Below, one piece after another: positions 55,446-64,000 of a DNA stretch of 64,000 nt (position 1 is the stretch's first letter; every line of letters starts with the position of its first letter). The stretch covers positions 115,611 to 179,610 of the forward strand of contig DIWV01000007.1 of NCBI GenBank assembly GCA_002435865.1. Reading direction: 5' to 3'. The translations under genes were made by a program, and so were the position numbers. The stretch is from Cloacimonetes bacterium UBA6097. GTDB taxonomy: Bacteria > Cloacimonadota > Cloacimonadia > Cloacimonadales > Cloacimonadaceae. The notes beneath the pieces were generated by a model that saw only the letters and a list, made by a program, of their open reading frames with translations, did not search any database and had not been told where the DNA came from.

Positions 55446-58400
55446 ATGAGATATGTGATTCTTTTATTATTTTTACTAGCAATAATATCTTCTCTTGCTT
55501 CTGAAACGGTCAGGCTGAATAGTGGAAATAACTCAATACAAATTATATCAACATCTCCAACAGAAACATTATTACAATATAAAATATCACATTTTGAAAA
55601 GACAAAGATATTGATAGACGGAGAAGCCTGGTATCAGGTTAATATGCCCCGGGAAGGTGTTACTCAGGATAAGGGATATCCACAGCTTCCCGTATATAAC
55701 AGAAGTATTATTGTTGCAGATAAAGCGAAGATGAAACTGGAAGTATATGACATTCAATATAATGATATCCCCCTACAAATTGTTCCATCCAAAGGAGTTA
55801 TTACGCGTAATATTGATCCTGAAACAATTCCATATAGCTTTGATAAAATTTATTCAAGCAATGTGTTGTATCCTTCAACAATAGCAGAGCTTTCTGAACC
55901 TTATATTTTAAGGGAATTCCGGGGAATTACTATTAAGACAACCCCTTTCAGTTATAATCCTTCTACAAAAGTCCTGAGAGTTTGCACATCCTATAAAGTT
56001 CGTGTATATGAAGATGGAACGGATACTAAAAATGTTCTTACAAACAACCGCAGTTCCATCTCAAGAGAATTTGAGACACTTTATGAAAATCACTTTCTGA
56101 ACTGGCAAAATTATAGATACACTCCGGTCAGCGATTCATTTGGCAAGCTATTAGTAATTTGCCACAGCAGTTTTCTAACCCAGATAGCTGATTATGTTAA
56201 CTGGAAAAAGCAAAAAGGTATTGATACTGAACTTGTTGATTGGTCAACCATTTGTACAACTGCAGCTCAATTGCAAACCTATATTCAAAACAGGTACATA
56301 TCTGATAATACAATTACCTATGTACAGTTGGTAGGAGATGCAGGCCAAATACCTACTTTATCAATTACTTATAGCGGCAGCACAGGAGGAAGCGACCCGA
56401 CTTTTGCTTTAGTTGCTGGCAGCGATAACTATCCGGATATATTTATTGGACGTTTTTCAGCAGAGACATCTGCGCAATTGACAGCACAAATAAATAAAAC
56501 TGTTGCTTATGAGAGAGATTTAACTACTTCTGCATCCTGGCTGACCCAGGCTATGGGTATTTCTGACCAGGCATCAACTCTTGGGGATGATAATGAAACA
56601 GACATCCAGCATATGAATAATATTCGGACTAAATTGCTCAATCACGGATATTCTTCAGTTGACCAGATCTATGAACCAAGTGCATCTGCAGCAACTGTGA
56701 CAACTAATGTAAATGCGGGACGTGGATTTATTAATTATGTCGGCCACGGAGCAAATACTTATTGGGTTACAACCGGTTTCAGCAACTCTAACATAGATGT
56801 CCTGTCCAATGGCAATAAAACTCCCTTTATTATGGATGTTGCTTGTGTTAATGGAAATTTCACTGTTACGACCTGTTTTGCCGAAGCCTGGCTCAGAAAA
56901 GCAAATGGCGGGGCAGTTGCTATGTATGCCTCTTCAATAAACCAATCATGGAGTGCACCCATGAGAGCTCAGGACCATGCAACAGATTTAATTGTTGCAG
57001 AAACAAAATTCACTGCAGGTGGTCTTTATTACAATAGCTCATGTAATATGATGGATATTTATGGAAATACAACAGGTTCCGAAGGTGTCGGGATGTACAA
57101 ATCCTGGCATATCTTTGGGGATGTCTCCCTGATGATTCGAACCAAAACACCGGTATCTATGACTGTTACTCATCCCAATCAGATATTTATGGGTGCACCC
57201 ACACTAAACGTCAGCACAGGGGTAGCCAATGCTCTGGTAGCTCTGACCTACAATAATACCATATATGCCCGGGGGTATACTAATTCAATTGGAGAAGTCA
57301 CTTTAACTCTTTCAGATGCTCCCCAAAGTGTTATAAGTTATACTATAACAGCCACTGCTTTTAACAGAGTGACGTATATTGGAAACATACAGCAGATTCT
57401 CAACAGTGGTCCCTATATGACAATAACAGCGGTAAATTATACTGATAGCAATAACTCTAGTCCCGAGTTTAGTGAAACCGGAAGTTTAAACTTAACTTTC
57501 CAAAATATTGGTTCTACTTCATCTACCAGTGTTATTGCTACTCTTACTTGTTCCACTCCCGGGATAAATATTACAGATAACACAGAAACTATTTCTCCTT
57601 TGGGAGCTGGTGCTTCATTAGCCACTGAAAATATCTTCTCAATCAGCATTGCCAATAACATCATAAATGGCACAACAGCATTTTTTACTGTTACAATGGC
57701 AGGCAGCAGAGAAACTTGGGAATATAATTTCTCACTTATTATCGGTGCTCCGGTCCTGACTTTTGGCAATGTAACAATCCTTGACCCCACAGGTAATAAT
57801 AATGGCAGGCTGGATCCAGGAGAAACAGTCACAGCCAGTATTGCACTGAATAATACCGGCGGAGCGGCTTGTTTAAGCGGAAATTCTATTTTATCAAGTC
57901 CTACATCCGGAATAACAATAATTGCTCCAAATGCAAGCTTTGCACCAATATCAGCTGGTGGCAACACAATTCTCAATTTTACTGTATCAGCCTCTATTGG
58001 AATTGTGGATGGAACAATTGGAACACTCGTATTCAACGCTGCATCTGGAGCATATGCCTCTGCAAGGAATGAAGAGATTAGCATTGGAACCCCACCTGTA
58101 GCTATAATCGGTTCCGGCACATCAAGCACAGGAACCAGTGAAGGCGCACCCATTAATATTTGGTACAAAAGTCTACACGGACAATCTGTTTATACTGCGA
58201 CAGAACTAAATGCAGCAGGTATATATGGTCCTGTTTATATAACTGAATTAGGCTTTTATATAGTATCTGTTCCTAATCTTGCTTTGCCTGATTTTATTGT
58301 TAGAATGAAGCATACAACTGCAATTAATGTGGCTAGTTGGCAGAATTCGACTAATATGGAAACCGTTTATACTAATTCTTCTTATATGCCAATTTCTGGC

Positions 58401-58862
58401 GGTTATGAAATGCTATCTCTGTATGTTCCCTTTTTGTGGAACGGCATTGATAATATTGTTATTGATACAGCATTTGCACCAGTAACAACCTATTCTGAAA
58501 CAGGAACCGTTCAATATACTTCTGTTATTAATGGATACAGGTATGTACGACTAGATACTGCTGACCAAACTAATGTCTTTTCTGGAGGGACTATAACCAC
58601 TTACAGGCCAAACCTCAGGCTTGTGTATCAGCATATTCCCGAGGAGGAGATTTGTGTAGAATGTTTAACTTCTTCAGAAGGTTTTACTTTGAATTGGAAC
58701 TCAATAACTAATGCTGATGAATATAATATATACCGTTCTTCGGAATCAGGAGGTCCTTATACTCTGATAGAAACAACAACATCTACCAACTATACTGATA
58801 ATGATGGTTTAGAGCATGCTTTTTACTACGTTACAGCTGTTACAAACTCTGCAGGAAAATAA
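55446..58862 (+). CDS. Secreted C25 (gingipain-like) cysteine protease, copy 1
   Basis: 1138 residues. Signal peptide 1-19, propeptide about 20-225, C25 caspase-like domain about 230-580 with catalytic His434 (NYVGHGANTYW) and Cys467 (DVACVNGNF). Ig-like domains (about 585-880), one copy of the shared module (about 885-1062) and a terminal FN3 ending YYVTAVTNSAGK follow. No NPFNP sorting domain. Cleavage specificity (Arg, Lys or other) cannot be read. AAGGAG lies 8 bp before the ATG. Between the two M6 genes, same strand. Confidence 0.9.
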   Translation: MRYVILLLFLLAIISSLASETVRLNSGNNSIQIISTSPTETLLQYKISHFEKTKILIDGEAWYQVNMPREGVTQDKGYPQLPVYNRSIIVADKAKMKLEVYDIQYNDIPLQIVPSKGVITRNIDPETIPYSFDKIYSSNVLYPSTIAELSEPYILREFRGITIKTTPFSYNPSTKVLRVCTSYKVRVYEDGTDTKNVLTNNRSSISREFETLYENHFLNWQNYRYTPVSDSFGKLLVICHSSFLTQIADYVNWKKQKGIDTELVDWSTICTTAAQLQTYIQNRYISDNTITYVQLVGDAGQIPTLSITYSGSTGGSDPTFALVAGSDNYPDIFIGRFSAETSAQLTAQINKTVAYERDLTTSASWLTQAMGISDQASTLGDDNETDIQHMNNIRTKLLNHGYSSVDQIYEPSASAATVTTNVNAGRGFINYVGHGANTYWVTTGFSNSNIDVLSNGNKTPFIMDVACVNGNFTVTTCFAEAWLRKANGGAVAMYASSINQSWSAPMRAQDHATDLIVAETKFTAGGLYYNSSCNMMDIYGNTTGSEGVGMYKSWHIFGDVSLMIRTKTPVSMTVTHPNQIFMGAPTLNVSTGVANALVALTYNNTIYARGYTNSIGEVTLTLSDAPQSVISYTITATAFNRVTYIGNIQQILNSGPYMTITAVNYTDSNNSSPEFSETGSLNLTFQNIGSTSSTSVIATLTCSTPGINITDNTETISPLGAGASLATENIFSISIANNIINGTTAFFTVTMAGSRETWEYNFSLIIGAPVLTFGNVTILDPTGNNNGRLDPGETVTASIALNNTGGAACLSGNSILSSPTSGITIIAPNASFAPISAGGNTILNFTVSASIGIVDGTIGTLVFNAASGAYASARNEEISIGTPPVAIIGSGTSSTGTSEGAPINIWYKSLHGQSVYTATELNAAGIYGPVYITELGFYIVSVPNLALPDFIVRMKHTTAINVASWQNSTNMETVYTNSSYMPISGGYEMLSLYVPFLWNGIDNIVIDTAFAPVTTYSETGTVQYTSVINGYRYVRLDTADQTNVFSGGTITTYRPNLRLVYQHIPEEEICVECLTSSEGFTLNWNSITNADEYNIYRSSESGGPYTLIETTTSTNYTDNDGLEHAFYYVTAVTNSAGK

Positions 58863-59021
58863 TTTTGTATTGGCCACCAAGCAAAAAACCGGAAGTATAT
58901 GAGGTGCATAAACCAACTTTTATCAGCAGCCGTAATTGCTTGTTAATTATAGCGATAGGCATAAATTCTTGACAAGTTAGCATAAATATGCATTCTAGCA
59001 TAAAAAAAATAAGGTTAAAAG

Positions 59022-62000
59022 ATGCATAAATTCATTAAGCATATTTTTGTTTTGAGCATTATGCTCATAATTGTCAGTTCTTTAAGTGGGGCATATCTTA
59101 GGTTTGAACCGGTTGAATTAAATCAACCTGATGGTTCAAAACTCAATCTTTTTGCTACCGGTGATGAATTCTACAACTGGCTGCACGACAAAGATGGATT
59201 TACAATCAAACAAAATGATAAAGGGTGGTACGTCTATCTTGATAAAAAATCAGAGAATGAATTAATTTGTACGAACCTGATTGTTGGTAGAGATAATCCT
59301 AAAACTCTTAACCTTTCTCCCTGGACAAATATATCGCCGAATAAAATGGGAGAAATCAGAAAACAAGTTCAGAGGGAAATGAGGTTGTCAGAAAGCGGAC
59401 GAGCCCCAACAAGCGGAACATTAAATAATCTTGTTGTTTTCATCAGATTTTCTGACCAGCCAGAATTTAACCAAAGCTTAACAACTTATAGTTCTTTGTT
59501 CAACGGGATTTCCGGCAATACTATGCAGTCTTATTTCAAAGAAGTATCATATGACCAATTGAATGTAAACACTAGTTTTTATCCGACTCCAACATCTATG
59601 GTAGTTTCCTGGCAAGATACAGAACACTCCCGCAGTTATTATATGCCATATAATGCCAGTACTAATCCGGGCGGATATTTAGATTCTGAACGGACTGCCA
59701 GAGAGCACAATCTTCTCGTCAATGCAGTTAATGGTATAAGCACTCAGGTACCTGCTGGGTTAAACCTGGATGGCGATAATGACGGCAAGGTGGATAACGT
59801 ATGCTTTATTATACAGGGGGCTACAACTGCTTGGGCAACATTACTTTGGCCCCATAGATGGACTTTGTATTCTCAAAATGTCAGTATCAATGGAAAACGG
59901 GTATATGATTACAACTTCCAGCTTTCTAATTCTATTGCTTCAAGTGGAAATGGAGTATTATGCCATGAAATGTTCCATTCATTGGGTGCACCTGACTTAT
60001 ACCATTACACTTCAAACGGAATTAGTCCTGTTGGTGCCTGGGATTTGATGGAAAGTAATTCCAATCCCCCGGAACATATGTGTGCATTTATGAAGTATAA
60101 ATATGGTCACTGGATATCTGAAATTCCAGTTTTAGCTAATGCCGGAAGTTATTCCATAAACTCTTTGATATCAGCTGATAATAATTGTTATCGGATTAAT
60201 TCTCCGAATTCATCTTCAGAATACTTTGTAGTAGAATTTAGAAAAAAGACGGGACAATTTGAAAATAGTCTACCTGGTACAGGAATGCTGATCTACCGCA
60301 TTAAAACTGATTGCGGTAATGGAAATGCAGATGGTCCCCCTGATGAAGTATATTTATACAGATTAAACGGTACACCATCTGTAAACGGAACAATAAGCTC
60401 AGCCGCGTTTAGCATTGAAACAGGAAGAACTAGCTTTAATGATAATACAAATCCTTCTTGTTTTTTATCTACAGGAGATAATGGAAACATTTCATTATCT
60501 GCGATTGGAAGCTCAGGAGGAGCATCAATCTCATTTTCCCTAAATTACATTCCACCTCAAAATCTGAATGCAATTGCATCACATGCAAAAGTATCCTTAA
60601 GCTGGCAGGTTCCCGGATACTTCATCCCAAACAGTTATAAGTTATATCGCAATGGTATCCTTTTAACTACATTAACAGGTCTGGAATATAATGATACTGA
60701 TGTTACAAATGGAACATCTTACAATTATTATGTTAAAGCTGTTTTTACAAATCCTGCAGGTGAATCTGAAGCTTCTAATACTGTGTTTGCTACTCCCTCT
60801 GCTTTACAACCTCAAAGCCTTTCAGGAACTGCAGGTGATGCGATATGTACATTAACCTGGCAAGCTCCGATTTCCGGAACTCCCACAGGATATAAAATCT
60901 ACCGCAATTCGGTTTTAAAGGCAACAACTACTGGTCTTAGCTTTGTTGATAACTCTGTAGTAAACAACACCTATTATTCTTATTATGTGACTGCCATATA
61001 TGCTAATCCCATAGCTGAGTCAGTAGCTTCTAATTCAGTTTCACTAACTCCGGTTGATGACCTCATTCTAACTATAGGCAGTGGAAATCTCAACCAGGGT
61101 TTACCTATGACAACGGCAAATCAGTACTCATATTCTCAATCAATATATCTTCAAAGTGAAATTAACTATCCAAGTAAAAGCATAACCAAACTCTATTGGT
61201 ATTATGCTGGTGGAGCTGTATATACGGATAATATCAGAATTTATATGGGTCACACTAATCTTAATGCTTTTCCATCTGCAACCAGTTGGGTTCCTTTAAC
61301 CAGTCTTACCTGTGTTTATGATGGCACAATCACTACTACTTCCTCTGCAGGTTGGATTGTGCTTAATCTAAGTTCCCCGTTTATCTACAATAATATACAA
61401 AATCTGGTTATCGCGTTAGATGAAAATAATCCCGGTTTTCAGAGCAGCTATTTCTTTAATAGTTCTGTTACAGGAAATCGAAGTTTACTTTATAAGAATG
61501 ACACATTAAATCCTGATCCCGCATCACCGCCTAACGGATTGTTAAGAGCATATATCCCCAATATTAAACTCTATCTCGTTTCTGTTTTTGTTCCATATAT
61601 AAATGTATCTCCTGCTAATCTAAACTTTGGCGAAGTATCTATTGGTGGAACATGCCAATTAATCAGTCAAATTCAGAATACAGGTAATGCATACCTTACC
61701 GGAAATATAACTACTCCAACGGGATTTAGCATAATACAGGCAAGAGATGCAGAAGGTAGAAACTCTATGGGTTATTCAATTGCTCCCGGTCAAAGTGAAA
61801 ATTTTCAAATAACTTTTTTACCATCAATAAATCAACCTTACAATGGAAGCATTACTATCACGAGTAATGATCCGTTTAAGCCACTCTCTTATATTGAATT
61901 AACAGGAATCGGCGTAGTTCCTCCAAATCTAGAATTATCGACTATCTATATGACAGAATATTTGACTTCAAACAGCAGTTCGGTTCAAACACTAAGTCTG

Positions 62001-62498
62001 CTTAACACTGGAGGGGGGCAATTGAATTATTCAATTCAAATAACTGATCCTCCTTTGAATATGGAGAGTCAGCGTACGGATAGATTTGTATCTCAAACAG
62101 ATAGAAATATTACCTGGTTAACTTGCAGTTCTCAAAGTGGAACGATAGCAGCAGGAAATTCACACGTTTTAGATATTGGTTTTAATGCAGCAGGACTGCT
62201 TCCTGGATTGCATAGTGCTGTTATTAATATTAGTTCCAACGATCCAGCTCACCCTATACTGACTGTAACAATTGATTTGAATGTAACTATATCAAGTCCA
62301 GTTGCGCACATTTCCCGTAACGGCTACAATCTGCAGATTAGCTGGAATCCGGTACCTGGAGCAAATAATTACAAAATATACAGATGCTGTAGCTATGACG
62401 GTGTTTATCAATTTATTGAATCAGTAACTCAAACCGTTTTTACTGAATCAAATGTACTTGATTGTGCCTTTTATAAAGTCATAGCAGTTTTTGAATAG
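59022..62498 (+). CDS. Secreted M6 metalloprotease, copy 2
   Basis: 1158 residues. Close paralogue of the gene at 51395: same N-terminal domain, M6 domain with HEMFHSLGAPDLYHY (His315 onward), two FN3 repeats (about 508-680), one shared module (about 682-852), two HYDIN/anchor-D-like domains (about 860-1085) and the terminal FN3 ending FYKVIAVFE. It has one shared module where copy 1 has two, and gains an extra anchor-D-like domain. 159 bp after the C25 gene, 113 bp before the next. TTGACA at 58969 is a possible -35. Confidence 0.88.
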   Translation: MHKFIKHIFVLSIMLIIVSSLSGAYLRFEPVELNQPDGSKLNLFATGDEFYNWLHDKDGFTIKQNDKGWYVYLDKKSENELICTNLIVGRDNPKTLNLSPWTNISPNKMGEIRKQVQREMRLSESGRAPTSGTLNNLVVFIRFSDQPEFNQSLTTYSSLFNGISGNTMQSYFKEVSYDQLNVNTSFYPTPTSMVVSWQDTEHSRSYYMPYNASTNPGGYLDSERTAREHNLLVNAVNGISTQVPAGLNLDGDNDGKVDNVCFIIQGATTAWATLLWPHRWTLYSQNVSINGKRVYDYNFQLSNSIASSGNGVLCHEMFHSLGAPDLYHYTSNGISPVGAWDLMESNSNPPEHMCAFMKYKYGHWISEIPVLANAGSYSINSLISADNNCYRINSPNSSSEYFVVEFRKKTGQFENSLPGTGMLIYRIKTDCGNGNADGPPDEVYLYRLNGTPSVNGTISSAAFSIETGRTSFNDNTNPSCFLSTGDNGNISLSAIGSSGGASISFSLNYIPPQNLNAIASHAKVSLSWQVPGYFIPNSYKLYRNGILLTTLTGLEYNDTDVTNGTSYNYYVKAVFTNPAGESEASNTVFATPSALQPQSLSGTAGDAICTLTWQAPISGTPTGYKIYRNSVLKATTTGLSFVDNSVVNNTYYSYYVTAIYANPIAESVASNSVSLTPVDDLILTIGSGNLNQGLPMTTANQYSYSQSIYLQSEINYPSKSITKLYWYYAGGAVYTDNIRIYMGHTNLNAFPSATSWVPLTSLTCVYDGTITTTSSAGWIVLNLSSPFIYNNIQNLVIALDENNPGFQSSYFFNSSVTGNRSLLYKNDTLNPDPASPPNGLLRAYIPNIKLYLVSVFVPYINVSPANLNFGEVSIGGTCQLISQIQNTGNAYLTGNITTPTGFSIIQARDAEGRNSMGYSIAPGQSENFQITFLPSINQPYNGSITITSNDPFKPLSYIELTGIGVVPPNLELSTIYMTEYLTSNSSSVQTLSLLNTGGGQLNYSIQITDPPLNMESQRTDRFVSQTDRNITWLTCSSQSGTIAAGNSHVLDIGFNAAGLLPGLHSAVINISSNDPAHPILTVTIDLNVTISSPVAHISRNGYNLQISWNPVPGANNYKIYRCCSYDGVYQFIESVTQTVFTESNVLDCAFYKVIAVFE

Positions 62499-62611
62499 CT
62501 GGTCACCAGGTTACTAACAGATTATTGGTTTAACGAATTTCACGGTTAATTAGGAATATTTTTTGCAGACAGCAGCTATTTGCTTTAAGAATTACTGAAT
62601 AAGGATAAATT

Positions 62612-64000
62612 ATGAAAAACAAGTCATTGCTTTTGCTCTTTGTCATAGCAGTTATGGCATTACCACTCTTTGCTGTTGATGTTCGTACAGTAAAGCTTAA
62701 TTCATTTGAACAAGCAACCAGATTGCTACGTGCAACGGATTCTGATTGCCTGATACATTATTCTCTTTCTGATTTAGAAGTGAGCACGATCAACACAAAG
62801 GACATAAATTTTTCCACAGTTAATGTTACAGGTTATACAAGCTCCACAAGGTTTGGGGAACCAGAATTACCACTTTTAAGAAAACTGATTTATGTTCCAT
62901 TTAATGCTCAGTTACATCTTTCTATAATAAATTCGCATTACATAGATTACTCAGCTAAGGAATTAGGAATTCAACATAAATTATTACCAGCCCAACCTAC
63001 GGTTTCCAAAAGTGATGACCCCGCAATGATTCCTTTTGAATATAACGCTAAGGCATATCAACAGGATAAATACAATGAAGTTCCAATAGCGAATATAAAA
63101 GAAATTGGAATTATGCGTGGTGTTCGTATCGTTGCTGTTGATTTCGAGCCGATTAAGTACAATCCTGTTAAGAATAGTTTCAGGATTTATGACGACGTCA
63201 AGGTTCAGATTGATTTTATCGGTGGTAACCTTGCTCTCAGCCGGGACATTCTGGAACGTACAGCATCTTATGAATTTAACAAACTTTATCAAAAAACTCT
63301 GTTCAACTGGCCTGAAAATGACAGAACATCTATTGTCCGCTATCCAACCAGGTATGTTATACTTGCTCCTTCAACATTTAATACTACTTTAGAATCCTTT
63401 TTCTCCTGGAAAAAGCAACAGGGATACGTTGTTACTCTTCAGAATATAGGTGCAGGTGCAGGAGAAGTAGCAAATACTACAACAGCAATAAAAGCTTATT
63501 TGCAGAACTTATGGGACACTGCTACCGGAGAAAATCCTGCCCCAACCTACCTGCTAATTGTAGGTGATACCGGTCAGGTTGTCGCAAATACCGGGGTAAC
63601 AGGAAGCCACCCGACAGATTTGACTTATGTCAGGTTGAATGGTACAGATTATGTACCTGAAATGTATTATGGAAGGTTTTCTGCTACAACTACCACTGAA
63701 TTACAGAATATAATTGATAAGACTCTATTATTTGAAAAAACAACTATGCCATCCACTGCTTACCTTGGAGAAACAGTTCTTATTGCGGGTGCAGATGCCA
63801 CTTATGCACCAACATATGGAAATGGACAAATTAATTATGGCAGTGTCACATATTTCAATGCTACTAACGGTATTACATCCCATAATTACCTGTATCCTGC
63901 ATCTGCCAGTAGTGATGCACAAATTATTGCTGATATTAATGGAGGTGTTGGTATAGCCAATTATACTGCTCATGGCAGTGAAACCGGATGGGCAGACCCG
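62612..64000 (+). CDS. Secreted C25 (gingipain-like) cysteine protease, copy 2, truncated by window end
   Basis: Open from ATG 62612 (AAGGATAAATT upstream) to the last base: 463 codons without a stop. Signal peptide 1-22 (LLLLFVIAVMALPLFA), propeptide about 23-235 (with VDFEPIKYNPVKNSFRIYDDV), then the C25 domain from about 245 (RYVILAPSTF, YLLIVGDTGQV, MYYGRFSA). The catalytic histidine is visible at about 454 (NYTAHGSETGW); the cysteine lies beyond the window. Distinct from copy 1 in sequence but same fold and order, completing an M6-C25-M6-C25 series. Confidence 0.88.
   Translation, partial: MKNKSLLLLFVIAVMALPLFAVDVRTVKLNSFEQATRLLRATDSDCLIHYSLSDLEVSTINTKDINFSTVNVTGYTSSTRFGEPELPLLRKLIYVPFNAQLHLSIINSHYIDYSAKELGIQHKLLPAQPTVSKSDDPAMIPFEYNAKAYQQDKYNEVPIANIKEIGIMRGVRIVAVDFEPIKYNPVKNSFRIYDDVKVQIDFIGGNLALSRDILERTASYEFNKLYQKTLFNWPENDRTSIVRYPTRYVILAPSTFNTTLESFFSWKKQQGYVVTLQNIGAGAGEVANTTTAIKAYLQNLWDTATGENPAPTYLLIVGDTGQVVANTGVTGSHPTDLTYVRLNGTDYVPEMYYGRFSATTTTELQNIIDKTLLFEKTTMPSTAYLGETVLIAGADATYAPTYGNGQINYGSVTYFNATNGITSHNYLYPASASSDAQIIADINGGVGIANYTAHGSETGWADP

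Noticed and set aside
1..64000. Prophage, integron or IS element
   Set aside because: No transposase, integrase, recombinase or phage structural gene was seen in any frame examined.

Overview
This window looks like a chromosomal segment from an uncultured member of the Cloacimonadota (WWE1) or a close relative. That rests on an AT-rich genome and on many very large secreted proteins that end in a Por/T9SS-style sorting domain (a 'NYPNPFNP'-type motif, a FlgD-like fold and a terminal lysine-rich strand). Surface peptidases of families C25, C10, M6, M14, M28 and S8 support it, as do intergenic regions packed with short palindromic repeats. The assignment is inferred from protein style; no 16S gene is present.

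Layout. 1-2.2 kb (+): the 3' part of nadC, a coiled-coil/zinc-ribbon protein, then rnpB (RNase P RNA) with its terminator. 2.8-11.4 kb (-): a tight seven-gene run in the order bamA, radical SAM, ispD, a long glmS-like gene, ispF, a mobB-like gene and thiF. It mixes envelope assembly, isoprenoid and amino-sugar supply, and cofactor genes. 11.4-15 kb: a repeat-rich accessory zone with an orphan HNH-type protein, an unidentified structured RNA that contains an Ile-rich leader-peptide-like ORF, a lineage-type hypothetical protein and a second small transcription unit. 15-25.8 kb: secreted proteins, including a DNRLRE-like protein, a subtilase whose signal peptide lies in a different frame, a beta-helix protein and an M14 carboxypeptidase on the minus strand. 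26-32.3 kb (+): housekeeping genes (rseP, a hotdog thioesterase, a ComEA-like HhH protein, two small hypotheticals, rsmD, cysS), then a lipoprotein propeller. 32.7-35.3 kb: clpB. 35.6-64 kb: the secreted/surface island. It holds two related choice-of-anchor-J proteins, a C10 peptidase with cohesin-like modules, a PDZ/outer-membrane protein, an M28 peptidase and a geranylgeranyl-reductase-family flavoprotein. It ends with an alternating M6-C25-M6-C25 metallo/cysteine protease series, and the last C25 gene runs off the window.

How the genes fit together. The secretome encodes a broad extracellular proteolytic toolkit (serine, cysteine and zinc peptidases, and a carboxypeptidase), which suits an amino-acid- and peptide-fermenting lifestyle. 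BamA and the PDZ/barrel protein represent the outer membrane through which these would pass, RseP envelope proteolysis, and ClpB proteostasis. The least explained features are the non-coding ones: an unidentified RNA, two matching 5 x 11-bp repeat arrays, long perfect palindromes shared between distant loci, and at least five families of dispersed hairpin repeats. A shared, unnamed 170-180-residue module in otherwise unrelated proteases also stands out.
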